Both the position numbers and the translations under genes were made by a program. Shown in pieces: positions 41,756-48,975 of a DNA stretch of 64,000 bases (positions are counted from its first letter, which is position 1; each line of letters opens with the position of its first letter). A model generated the notes under the pieces. That model searched no databases. It was not told the DNA's origin and saw only the letters and a program-made list of their open reading frames with translations. The DNA comes from Paenibacillus rhizophilus (GTDB taxonomy: Bacteria; Bacillota; Bacilli; Paenibacillales; Paenibacillaceae), in assembly GCF_003854965.1 (NCBI RefSeq), contig NZ_RQPI01000018.1, positions 24,240-88,239 of the forward strand. Reading direction: 5' to 3'.

Positions 41756-42796
41756 CTAAGCAAACCCTTCTGTGAGCCGTCCCTCTTCAATCACCCGCAT
41801 CATACGGTACGCTCCCATGCTTTTGTTGCAGGTTACGGCCAGCGCCAGCCCGGATTCGGGATAGAAGGCGGAACGAAAGCAGACGCCGGGGTCGGAGCCC
41901 ATAAGATGGTATTTCGCGGATTGTTCGTGCTGTCTCGTAATCCGGAGGCCGTAGCCGTAATAGTCACTTTCTCCAACGGCGATCTGCGGGGACAGCAGGC
42001 GTGCGAGCGAGTCTGCTCCCAGCAGGCCGCCGTTCATCAATGCATCCCATAATTTAAGCATATCCGGCGCTGCCAGGAATACGCCGCCATCCGCGCCTCC
42101 TTTGACGGGAATCGAGTAGATATTGCCTCTCCAGGTGCCGTCCTCTTCATCAATATAGCCTGTTGCCGTATCCGCAGGCAGGTTGTCCAAGGGAAAGTAG
42201 CCTGATTTTGTCATCCCGCAAGGCTGGAGAATCCGGCTTTCCACGTAATCGGCGAATGGCATGCCCGCCGCCTGCTCAAGGATAAGTCCAAGCACGATGT
42301 ATCCCGCATTATTATAGTGAAACCGGCCGCCGGGAGTGAATTTCATTGGCAATTCCCGGATTAGCGGGACAAAATCCCTCGGCGTCCGAAGCCGATACAT
42401 CGGGTGTTCCTCCCACAGCTGCTCGAAATCGTCCATCACTTCTTCATCAAAATAATCGCTGATCCCGGATGAGTGGGTGAGCAGATGGTGAATCGTTATC
42501 TCGGTGCTGAAATGCGGGAATTCTTCCTTTAGATTCAGGTAGTCCCCGATCCGGCCATCAAGCTTCAATTTGCCTTGTTCCGCAAGCTGACAAATAGAGA
42601 TCGCTGTAAACAACTTGCCGCCGGAAGCAGTTCCGAACGAAGTGCACGCTTTATTGGGAATCCGGTTCTCTCTTTGTGCAAAACCATATGGCAGTACCAG
42701 CAGCTCGTTCCCGGGCATTTTTAGCGCAACAGTCCCCGAAAAACCGATTTCCTCCGCCGTCCGGTTCATTGTATCTGTTAATTTGTGTGACTCCAT
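41756..42796 (-). CDS. Beta-lactamase-fold serine hydrolase
   Basis: A 346-residue protein of the class C beta-lactamase/penicillin-binding family. It has the S-x-x-K box in TASGGKLFTAIS and the Y-x-N box in FHYNNAGYIVLG. No signal peptide is visible (MESHKLTDTMNRTAEE), so it is probably cytosolic, an esterase or peptidase rather than an antibiotic lactamase. ATG 42796 follows GGAGG by eight bases; a longer frame upstream runs antisense through dacF. Divergent from dacF. Confidence 0.88.
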   Translation of the reverse strand: MESHKLTDTMNRTAEEIGFSGTVALKMPGNELLVLPYGFAQRENRIPNKACTSFGTASGGKLFTAISICQLAEQGKLKLDGRIGDYLNLKEEFPHFSTEITIHHLLTHSSGISDYFDEEVMDDFEQLWEEHPMYRLRTPRDFVPLIRELPMKFTPGGRFHYNNAGYIVLGLILEQAAGMPFADYVESRILQPCGMTKSGYFPLDNLPADTATGYIDEEDGTWRGNIYSIPVKGGADGGVFLAAPDMLKLWDALMNGGLLGADSLARLLSPQIAVGESDYYGYGLRITRQHEQSAKYHLMGSDPGVCFRSAFYPESGLALAVTCNKSMGAYRMMRVIEEGRLTEGFA

Positions 42797-42986
42797 AAAA
42801 TCTTCCTCCATTAAACTTTTCAAGCTGCTTATAAAATGGTTCAAGCTTTTCTTAAATAAAAAATTCCCGCTGTCCCGTAAATAATCCTGCTTTCCAGCAA
42901 AATTATGGAATATTTCCACCCTTTTCTGACGAAACTGAAACACAGTACCTGCGATAAGAAGGTAAACGTTCAGGAGGGGAACTTTG

Positions 42987-44180
42987 ATGACAAAATTTCG
43001 CTTTTGTTTGCTGGCGCTGTGTATCGTATTCGGCGCATTAAGCCCGCTCACCGCGTTCGCGGAGGAAAAAGGGCAGAAGACCGATAGTTCCGCGGGGAAG
43101 GCCGATCTGGCGCCGCAGGCGCGTTCAGCCATTCTGATGGACGCCGGGACCGGCACCGTTATATACGAGAAGAACAGCCACGACAAGCTGCCTCCGGCAA
43201 GCATCACGAAGATCATGACGATGCTGCTCACCGTCGAAGCGCTGGATGACGGACGGCTGAAGCTGACCGATAAAGTCCGGACTAGCGAATACGCTGCCTC
43301 AATGGGAGGCTCGCAGATTTTTCTGGAGCCGGGCGAAGAAATGTCGGTCGACGAAATGCTGAAGGGCATCGCAATGGCTTCGGGCAACGATGCGTCCGTA
43401 GCGATGGCCGAGAAGCTCGCCGGCTCGGAGAGCGCTTTTGTAGACATGATGAACAAACGGGCGGAGGAGCTCGGCCTGAAGGATACGCATTTTGCCAATT
43501 GCAACGGGCTTCCTGCCGAGAACCACTATTCTTCTGCGCATGACATTGCGGTCATGAGCCGCGAGCTGCTGAAGCATAACCAAATTATCAAATACACCGG
43601 CTCCTACCAGGATTATCTTCGCAAGGACTCGGAGAAGCCGTTCTGGCTCGTTAATACGAACAAGCTGGTGCGCTTCTATACCGGGGCGGACGGACTGAAG
43701 ACCGGCTATACATCGGAGGCCAAATTCTGCCTGTCTGCAACCGCGTCAAGAGACGGGCTGCGGGCAGTCGCCGTCGTTCTCGGAGAGCCCAATACGAAGA
43801 CGCGCAACAGCGAGGTCTCGGGGATGTTCGATTTTCTGTTCTCGCAGTTTAAAGTCCATACGATCCACAAGTCCGGCGACACGCTGGGCACCCTGAAGAT
43901 CGAGAAGGGCGTTAAGGCCACACTGCCGGTCAAGGCGGAAGAGGACTATACCATTTTGCTGAAAAAGGGAATCACCCAGGAAGGCGTCCGGCATGAAGCG
44001 GTCATACTGGACAAAGTCAAAGCCCCGGTGTCCAAAGGGCAGACGATCGGCAAGCTGGTGGTCTATCAGGGCAATGCCGTGGTGAAGCAGTATGAGCTGA
44101 AGGCGTCCGAAGATATCGCTAAGGCGGGCTGGTGGAAGCTGTTCAAGCGGACGACGGGTTCCATGTTCTCGAGGAACTGA
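42987..44180 (+). CDS. dacF: D-alanyl-D-alanine carboxypeptidase (DacF type)
   Basis: A 397-residue penicillin-binding protein with a signal peptide cut near AFAEE. Catalytic motifs are S72-ITK75, S132-GN and K238-TG. The C-terminal domain (about 280-380) and a final amphipathic helix fit membrane-attached low-mass PBPs. DacF trims peptidoglycan stem peptides in the forespore and lies before spoIIA, as in B. subtilis. ATG 42987 is seven bases after AGGAGGGG. Confidence 0.93.
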   Translation: MTKFRFCLLALCIVFGALSPLTAFAEEKGQKTDSSAGKADLAPQARSAILMDAGTGTVIYEKNSHDKLPPASITKIMTMLLTVEALDDGRLKLTDKVRTSEYAASMGGSQIFLEPGEEMSVDEMLKGIAMASGNDASVAMAEKLAGSESAFVDMMNKRAEELGLKDTHFANCNGLPAENHYSSAHDIAVMSRELLKHNQIIKYTGSYQDYLRKDSEKPFWLVNTNKLVRFYTGADGLKTGYTSEAKFCLSATASRDGLRAVAVVLGEPNTKTRNSEVSGMFDFLFSQFKVHTIHKSGDTLGTLKIEKGVKATLPVKAEEDYTILLKKGITQEGVRHEAVILDKVKAPVSKGQTIGKLVVYQGNAVVKQYELKASEDIAKAGWWKLFKRTTGSMFSRN

Positions 44181-44296
44181 CGGAAGCGCCGCAGGATTCG
44201 AGAACTTCGGACAGGACCGGAAGCGAGGCGGTTTTTGCCGGGTTGTCCCGATCCTTTTGTAGAATGATGAGAGTTTTCTTCTAGTTTTGTCGCGAA

Positions 44297-44324
44297 GCAG
44301 GATTCGCTCTCCGCCGCGTAGAAA
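44297..44324 (+). promoter_or_regulatory. Candidate SigH promoter of the spoIIA operon
   Basis: GCAGGATTC (44297-44305) fits the SigH -35 consensus RnAGGAWWW; 12 bases later GTAGAAA (44318-44324) fits RnnGAAT except the last base. It lies 68 bases before spoIIAA, where SigH acts in B. subtilis. Confidence 0.55.
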
Positions 44325-44391
44325 TCGTTGTCCTTGAAGACGTTTTAAGCAGCCAAGCCGTTTCAAAGCAACGAAGAGGAGAGTGGCGAAT

Positions 44392-44745
44392 ATGAATTCT
44401 CATGTGCAAATGGAGCATCACAGGGGCGTACTCATCGTGCGTCTGACCGGGGAGCTGGATCATCACGCGGCCGATTATGTAAGAATGGATTTGGATGAAG
44501 CGATTCTGCGGAGACAGGTGGAGCACCTCGTCCTGAGCCTGAAGGATCTCCAGTTTATGGACAGCTCGGGGCTGGGCGTTATTCTGGGACGGTATAAGCT
44601 GATTCACGCCAAGGGTGGAAAAATGGTCATCTGCGCCGCCAACCCGCCGGTCAAGCGGCTCCTGGAAATGTCGGGTCTGCTGAAAATCATGCCGCTGTAC
44701 GAGAATGAGAGCGCAGCGCTTTCGAATCTGGAGGTTGCGTTATGA
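44392..44745 (+). CDS. spoIIAA: Anti-sigma F factor antagonist
   Basis: A 117-residue STAS-domain protein, the same length as in B. subtilis. Ser58 in LQFMDSSGLGVIL is the site phosphorylated by SpoIIAB. Dephosphorylated SpoIIAA frees sigma F from SpoIIAB in the forespore. ATG 44392 follows GAGGAGAG; a GTG nine bases earlier overlaps that site. It overlaps spoIIAB by four bases. Confidence 0.95.
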   Translation: MNSHVQMEHHRGVLIVRLTGELDHHAADYVRMDLDEAILRRQVEHLVLSLKDLQFMDSSGLGVILGRYKLIHAKGGKMVICAANPPVKRLLEMSGLLKIMPLYENESAALSNLEVAL

Positions 44746-45197
44746 CACAAGAACAAGCGAAAAATTTCATGAGCGTCCAGTTTGCGGCGCTGTCGGAAAA
44801 TGAATCGTTCGCGCGCGTCGTCGTGGCCTCTTTCGTTTCGAGGCTCGACCCGACCCTCGATGAGCTGAACGATCTGAAGACGGTTGTGTCGGAAGCGGTC
44901 ACCAACTGTATTATTCACGGCTATGACAGCGATCCGTCCGGTATTGTCTATATCTCCGCAACGATCGACGGCGAGACGGTTCATCTTATGATCGAGGACA
45001 AAGGCAAGGGCATCGACGACCTGGAGCTGGCCCAGCAGCCCCTGTATACCTCCAAACCGGAGCTGGAGCGCTCGGGCATGGGATTTACCATTATGGAGAA
45101 TTTCATGGACGAATTAGAAGTTACCTCCGAACCCGGGCGCGGAACCTCGATCCGGATGAAGAAGACGATCGTCTCAAAAAAAGCTTTATATAATTAG
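44742..45197 (+). CDS. spoIIAB: Anti-sigma F factor, serine kinase
   Basis: A 151-residue GHKL kinase that holds sigma F inactive and phosphorylates SpoIIAA. N-box EAVTNCIIHGY, G1 box IEDKGKGIDD and G2 box SGMGFTIMENFMD are all present. Start overlaps spoIIAA (ATGA); sigF follows after 11 bases. Confidence 0.95.
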   Translation: MTQEQAKNFMSVQFAALSENESFARVVVASFVSRLDPTLDELNDLKTVVSEAVTNCIIHGYDSDPSGIVYISATIDGETVHLMIEDKGKGIDDLELAQQPLYTSKPELERSGMGFTIMENFMDELEVTSEPGRGTSIRMKKTIVSKKALYN

Positions 45198-45208
45198 GGG
45201 ATGGAGCC

Positions 45209-45964
45209 ATGGATGCAGAATCAAAAAAAGCTCCGCCGACCTATTTGGACGATGCGGAGGTCAAACGGCTGATCGCGCTCAGCCAGGCCGGAGACACAAC
45301 CGCCCGCGACACGCTCGTAGGCTGCAATATCCGGCTTGTCTGGTCGGTGGTGCAGCGGTTTATGAACCGGGGGTATGAGCCTGACGACCTGTTCCAGATC
45401 GGCTGTATCGGTCTGCTGAAGTCCGTGGACAAGTTCGATCTAAGCTATGATGTCAAGTTCTCCACCTATGCCGTGCCGATGATTATCGGCGAAATCCAGC
45501 GTTTCCTGCGGGACGACGGCACCCTGAAGGTCAGCCGTTCGCTCAAAGAAATGGCCAACAAGGTGCGCAAAATGAAGGACGAGATGTCCAAAACGCTCGA
45601 CCGTCTGCCGACCATCGGCGAGGTGGCGGACGCGCTGGGCGTCACGCCCGAAGAAATCGTCTTCGCCCAGGAGGCGAACAAGCCGCCGACCTCGATCCAC
45701 GAGACCGTGTTCGAGAACGACGGCGATCCGATCACCCTGATCGACCAGATTGCGGACGAGTCCCAGGAGCGCTGGTTCGATAAGCTCGCGCTCAACGAGG
45801 CGATCGGCTCCCTGACCGAACGTGAACGGCTGATCGTCTACTTGCGTTATTACCGTGACCAGACCCAGTCCGAGGTCGCGAGCCGTCTCGGCATTTCCCA
45901 GGTTCAGGTGTCGCGGCTGGAGAAGAAGATTTTGCAGAACATCAAGGAGCAGATTGCGCAGTGA
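45209..45964 (+). CDS. sigF: RNA polymerase sporulation sigma factor F
   Basis: A 251-residue sigma-70 factor. Region 2 is GYEPDDLFQIGCIGLLKSVD with DVKFSTYAVPMIIGEIQRFL; region 3 is LDRLPTIGEVADALGVTPEE; region 4 is RDQTQSEVASRLGISQVQVS. It directs the first forespore-specific genes. ATG follows AGGGGATGGAG. Ends the operon before a strong terminator. Confidence 0.96.
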   Translation: MDAESKKAPPTYLDDAEVKRLIALSQAGDTTARDTLVGCNIRLVWSVVQRFMNRGYEPDDLFQIGCIGLLKSVDKFDLSYDVKFSTYAVPMIIGEIQRFLRDDGTLKVSRSLKEMANKVRKMKDEMSKTLDRLPTIGEVADALGVTPEEIVFAQEANKPPTSIHETVFENDGDPITLIDQIADESQERWFDKLALNEAIGSLTERERLIVYLRYYRDQTQSEVASRLGISQVQVSRLEKKILQNIKEQIAQ

Positions 45965-46020
45965 AACCGACGCTCCCAAGGTCGAGACGTATGATCTATC
46001 GGACCGCATAGTAATTAAAC

Positions 46021-46070
46021 AACCCGTAAAAAGGAGCCAAATGGCTGCCTTTTACGGGTTTAATGTTTTT
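46021..46070 (+). terminator. Terminator of the spoIIA operon
   Basis: AACCCGTAAAA at 46021 pairs with TTTTACGGGTT ending at 46060, with inner AGG-CC/GG-CCT pairs, followed by TAATGTTTTT. Also lies after the convergent YdeI-like gene. Confidence 0.85.
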
Positions 46071-46101
46071 CATTGCATGCTGCTTAGGTTTGCAACACGC
46101 C

Positions 46102-46695
46102 CTAATCATTCAATCCCTTTCCACCCAGAATTTGCTGCATATATTTTTCAACCCTTGACTCTCGAGTTTTGGATTGTTTGGGTTCAGAAAAATAAAGAAT
46201 GTATGCTCTTTGCCGTCCGGGCGTCAATGCTTCAAAAGCAGTTTTCAAGGCAGGGATTTCATCGAATTTATTTTGAAATTCTTCAGGAATTTTGAATTCT
46301 GTATTCTTTTTAAAATTCACCTCTAAACCGGATTTTTCAACTTCAATGGCTTCATAAATATAGGCTTTCAAGATGGTTTCCATTTCAACTATTTCTTGAA
46401 CATTGGTAAACCGAATTTGGCGCGCCGCCTGTACATTCTCCGTTTGTTGGATTAGAATACCATGGGTATCCTTTAACAAGGCACCTTTGTGAAACAGAAG
46501 CGCACAATATTCTTTAAATCCATGTATTAAAACTATATTTTTTTTCTCAAACGTGTAACAAGGATGCATCCACTTAAATTCTTCGGTCAGCTGACAGTCA
46601 AGAATGATCATTCTCAATTTCTCAAATTCTTCCTGCCACTTTTTGGCTTTACTCAAAAATTCATCAACCTTAGGATTCATTCTACTATTTGTCAT
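46102..46695 (-). CDS. YdeI-like protein (YdeI/OmpD-associated, DUF1801 fold)
   Basis: A 197-residue soluble protein: N-terminal DUF1801-type domain (EEFKWMHPCYTFEKKNIVLI and ALLFHKGALLKD) and the C-terminal YdeI tail FEALTPGRQRAYILYFSEPK followed by KTRESRVEK. Role unknown, sometimes linked to cell-envelope stress. ATG 46695 follows GAGGGG by nine bases. Its AT content is clearly higher than that of sigF and ferritin on either side, so it may have been acquired. Confidence 0.85.
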   Translation of the reverse strand: MTNSRMNPKVDEFLSKAKKWQEEFEKLRMIILDCQLTEEFKWMHPCYTFEKKNIVLIHGFKEYCALLFHKGALLKDTHGILIQQTENVQAARQIRFTNVQEIVEMETILKAYIYEAIEVEKSGLEVNFKKNTEFKIPEEFQNKFDEIPALKTAFEALTPGRQRAYILYFSEPKQSKTRESRVEKYMQQILGGKGLND

Positions 46696-46920
46696 CAAGG
46701 AACACCCCTCTTCAACATCATAATATTGTGTTTTTAAATGCTTAACTTGCCCCTTTTGCGCCGTCTCATAGGTTCAATTGTACTGCTTTTTTATGGATTG
46801 TACAGTTTGCTGAATCCAAACTTTTCTGCTATTCGCCGTGTTTTTCATCTCATGTCATGCCTTGAGGACAAACTTCATGGTATGATGGAAGAAAAATGAC
46901 TAAGGATGGAGAGTGGTTAT

Positions 46921-47424
46921 ATGAAAGAGGAATTGGCAAAGGCGTTAAACGATCAAATGAATTTCGAGTTTTATTCGGCGCATGTGTATTTGGCGATAGC
47001 GGCGTATTGTTCGGGCGAGAGTCTGGACGGGTTCGCGAACTTTTTTCTGATTCAGGCGGAAGAGGAACGTTTCCATGCCATGAAGATCTACAAATTCCTG
47101 AACGACCGGGATCTCCGGGCTACGCTGGCGGCACTGCCGGAGCCGAAGAATGAGTATGCTTCAGTTCTGGAAGCTTTTGAGGCGAGTTACGCTCATGAGC
47201 AGAAGAACACCAGCAAATTCTATCATTTGGCCGATCTGGCGCTCGATGGACGTGAGCATGCTACAATTTATTTCCTGAAATGGTTCATTGACGAGCAGGT
47301 CGAGGAAGAGGCGCTGTTCAGCAGCATTATCCAAAAGCTGAAACGGATCGAGAACGACAGCAACGCTTTCTTTATGATGGACGCGGAGTTTGCAGCCCGC
47401 ACTTTTACGCCTCCGGCTGAGTAA
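46921..47424 (+). CDS. ftnA: Ferritin
   Basis: A 167-residue non-haem ferritin. Ferroxidase-site residues are seen in NFEFYSAHVYL (Glu), EEERFHAMK (Glu, His), and DEQVEEEALF (Gln, Glu). It oxidises and stores iron in a 24-mer. ATG 46921 follows GGAGAG by seven bases; the frame from 46906 adds a few residues without a site. An extended -10 TGGTATGAT (46879-46886) lies upstream. Confidence 0.93.
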   Translation: MKEELAKALNDQMNFEFYSAHVYLAIAAYCSGESLDGFANFFLIQAEEERFHAMKIYKFLNDRDLRATLAALPEPKNEYASVLEAFEASYAHEQKNTSKFYHLADLALDGREHATIYFLKWFIDEQVEEEALFSSIIQKLKRIENDSNAFFMMDAEFAARTFTPPAE

Positions 47425-47468
47425 TTCGGCGGAACTAGCTTCGAGAGATACATACCGTAACCAGTCAA

Positions 47469-47495
47469 GTCCGGGCCTGAGCGCCCGGGCTTTTT
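47469..47495 (+). terminator. Terminator of the ferritin gene
   Basis: GTCCGGGC (47469-47476) pairs with GCCCGGGC (47483-47490), followed by five T. Confidence 0.85.
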
Positions 47496-47498
47496 ATG

Positions 47499-47527
47499 TT
47501 GTCAAAGGAAGCAAAATCCGATACAAT
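47499..47527 (+). promoter_or_regulatory. Promoter of the ferredoxin reductase gene
   Basis: TTGTCA (47499-47504), 17-bp spacer, TACAAT (47522-47527). A Fur box follows within six bases. Confidence 0.75.
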
Positions 47528-47532
47528 TCAAA

Positions 47533-47547
47533 TGATAATGATTATCA
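47533..47547 (+). promoter_or_regulatory. Perfect Fur box
   Basis: TGATAATGATTATCA is an exact 7-1-7 Fur site placed over the expected transcription start of the 47599 gene, so iron-loaded Fur should block it. Confidence 0.9.
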
Positions 47548-47598
47548 ATTTCATAAATAAAGAGGCATCTATATTAACGTCCGATCTGGAGGAGAAGA

Positions 47599-48633
47599 AT
47601 GAGCGATCAACCGGAATTATTTGATGTGACGATAATCGGCGGAGGCCCCGCCGGAATGTATACAGCTTTTTACAGCGGCATGCGGGATTTAAAGACCAAA
47701 CTGATCGACGCCAATCAAGAGCTGGGCGGAAAAATGCTGATTTATCCGGAAAAAGTCATTTGGGACGTGGGCGGGGTAACGCCTATATTGTGCCGGCAGT
47801 TAATCGACCAGCTTAAGCGGCAGGCGCTTACTTTTGACCCGACGATTGTACTGGAGGAGCAGGTTGTCTCAATGGACCGTCAAGAAGACGGAACCTATAT
47901 GCTGACCACCGCCTCGGGCAATAAACACTGGACACGTACCGTCATTCTGGCAATCGGCTACGGTATTCTTAAAATGGCCAAGCTGGAGATCGAAGGCGCA
48001 GACCGGTATGAAATAACGAACCTTCATTATACCGTACAGGAGTTGGAGCCATTCCGGGGCAAGCATGTGCTGATATCTGGCGGCGGCGACTCTGCGGTGG
48101 ACTGGGCGAACGCGCTGGAGCCCGTCGCGGAACGGGTTACCGTGGTGCACCGGCGCGAGGAGTTCGGCGGACATGAGAAAAATATTGCGCTGATGAAGGC
48201 GTCCTCGGTCCATGTGCGCACGCCCTTTACGGTATACCAGCTGCACAGCAGCGGCGGAGCACGTATTGAGGAAGTTACAATCCGTCATGCGGATACTGGA
48301 GAAACGGAGTGTTTTGCGGTGGATGCCGTTATCGTCAATCATGGAATGAGATCCGATTTCGGACCTGTGAGAGACTGGGGGCTCGATATGGGAGAGTGGA
48401 ACGTGAATGTCAGCGAGAAGCTGGAGACGAATTTGCCGGGCGTGTTCGCGGCCGGAGACTTCGTGAGTTACGGCAGCAAGGTAAGGCTGATTGCCGGCGC
48501 CTTTACGGACGCGGTATTGGCCCTGAACAGCGCCAAGCTGTACATTGATCCGGAAGCTCCGAAGGCCGCCTATGTCTCGTCGCATAACGAACGCTTCAAG
48601 GAGAAGAACAAGGCGCTGGGTTCCTTGGAATAA
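47599..48633 (+). CDS. Ferredoxin/flavodoxin-NADP+ reductase, thioredoxin-reductase type (YcgT-like)
   Basis: A 344-residue FAD/NADPH enzyme. FAD motif VTIIGGGPAGMYTAFY at the N-terminus, NADPH motif LISGGGDSAVDWANAL in the middle, and GVFAAGDFVSYGSKVRLIAG near the end. There is no CxxC redox pair, which separates it from thioredoxin reductases and fits type-2 FNR such as YumC and YcgT. The perfect Fur box in its promoter favours the iron-regulated YcgT type, which may supply electrons for releasing iron from siderophores or haem. ATG follows GGAGGAG. Confidence 0.9.
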   Translation: MSDQPELFDVTIIGGGPAGMYTAFYSGMRDLKTKLIDANQELGGKMLIYPEKVIWDVGGVTPILCRQLIDQLKRQALTFDPTIVLEEQVVSMDRQEDGTYMLTTASGNKHWTRTVILAIGYGILKMAKLEIEGADRYEITNLHYTVQELEPFRGKHVLISGGGDSAVDWANALEPVAERVTVVHRREEFGGHEKNIALMKASSVHVRTPFTVYQLHSSGGARIEEVTIRHADTGETECFAVDAVIVNHGMRSDFGPVRDWGLDMGEWNVNVSEKLETNLPGVFAAGDFVSYGSKVRLIAGAFTDAVLALNSAKLYIDPEAPKAAYVSSHNERFKEKNKALGSLE

Positions 48634-48773
48634 TTGAAGCAGGCGCAGGACAGGGCTTGTCTATGAAAAAGGCTGCGCTGTCCTTACAAGGTTGACACAG
48701 TCTTTTAAAGCTTATTCCCCAGGGAATAATGCGATTGGAGTTACCCTAGATCAGCTGATATCCAATTAAAGCG

Positions 48774-48802
48774 TTTACATAAATTTGCCATTATGATATG
48801 AT
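48774..48802 (+). promoter_or_regulatory. Promoter of the amylopullulanase gene
   Basis: TTTACA (48774-48779), 17-bp spacer, TATGAT (48797-48802). AAAGCGTTTACA overlapping the -35 reads on the other strand as a cre-like TGTAAACGCTTT with the final CA missing. Confidence 0.7.
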
Positions 48803-48818
48803 CGAGTAGGCATTGATC

Positions 48819-48832
48819 TGCAAACGTTCGCA
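48819..48832 (+). promoter_or_regulatory. cre site 1 (CcpA)
   Basis: TGCAAACGTTCGCA fits the cre consensus TGNAANCGNWNNCA completely. It lies about 17 bases after the -10, where CcpA would block start or early elongation. Confidence 0.75.
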
Positions 48833-48840
48833 AAAGCGAT

Positions 48841-48920
48841 CTGCTGTTATATTTGGAAAACGACTCAAAGGGATGGAATGAACTTGAGTTTGATGATCTA
48901 AAGAGGGCAGCGGTTTTTTT
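48841..48920 (+). terminator. Leader terminator/attenuator candidate
   Basis: CTGCTG (48841-48846) can pair with CAGCGG (48908-48913), followed by seven T (48914-48920); ACTCAA/TTGAGT forms an inner stem. It precedes the start codon by 56 bases, so it would end transcription before the gene unless prevented. The basal stem is only six pairs. Confidence 0.45.
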
Positions 48921-48930
48921 ATGGGCTTTG

Positions 48931-48944
48931 TGCAAACGTTAGCA
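48931..48944 (+). promoter_or_regulatory. cre site 2 (CcpA)
   Basis: TGCAAACGTTAGCA, again a full cre match, 112 bp from site 1 and just before the ribosome site. Confidence 0.72.
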
Positions 48945-48975
48945 CAATGTTTGAATTATAATTTGCGGAGGTGGT

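Larger units (their letters stand above)
48634..48975. other. Regulated leader of the amylopullulanase gene
   Basis: No gene. It contains the promoter, two cre sites, one imperfect cre over the -35, and a leader hairpin with a T tract, described separately. Confidence 0.7.

Noticed and set aside
44259..44265. GTAGAAT as SigH -10
   Set aside because: No matching -35 lies 11-12 bases before it; the site at 44297-44324 fits better.
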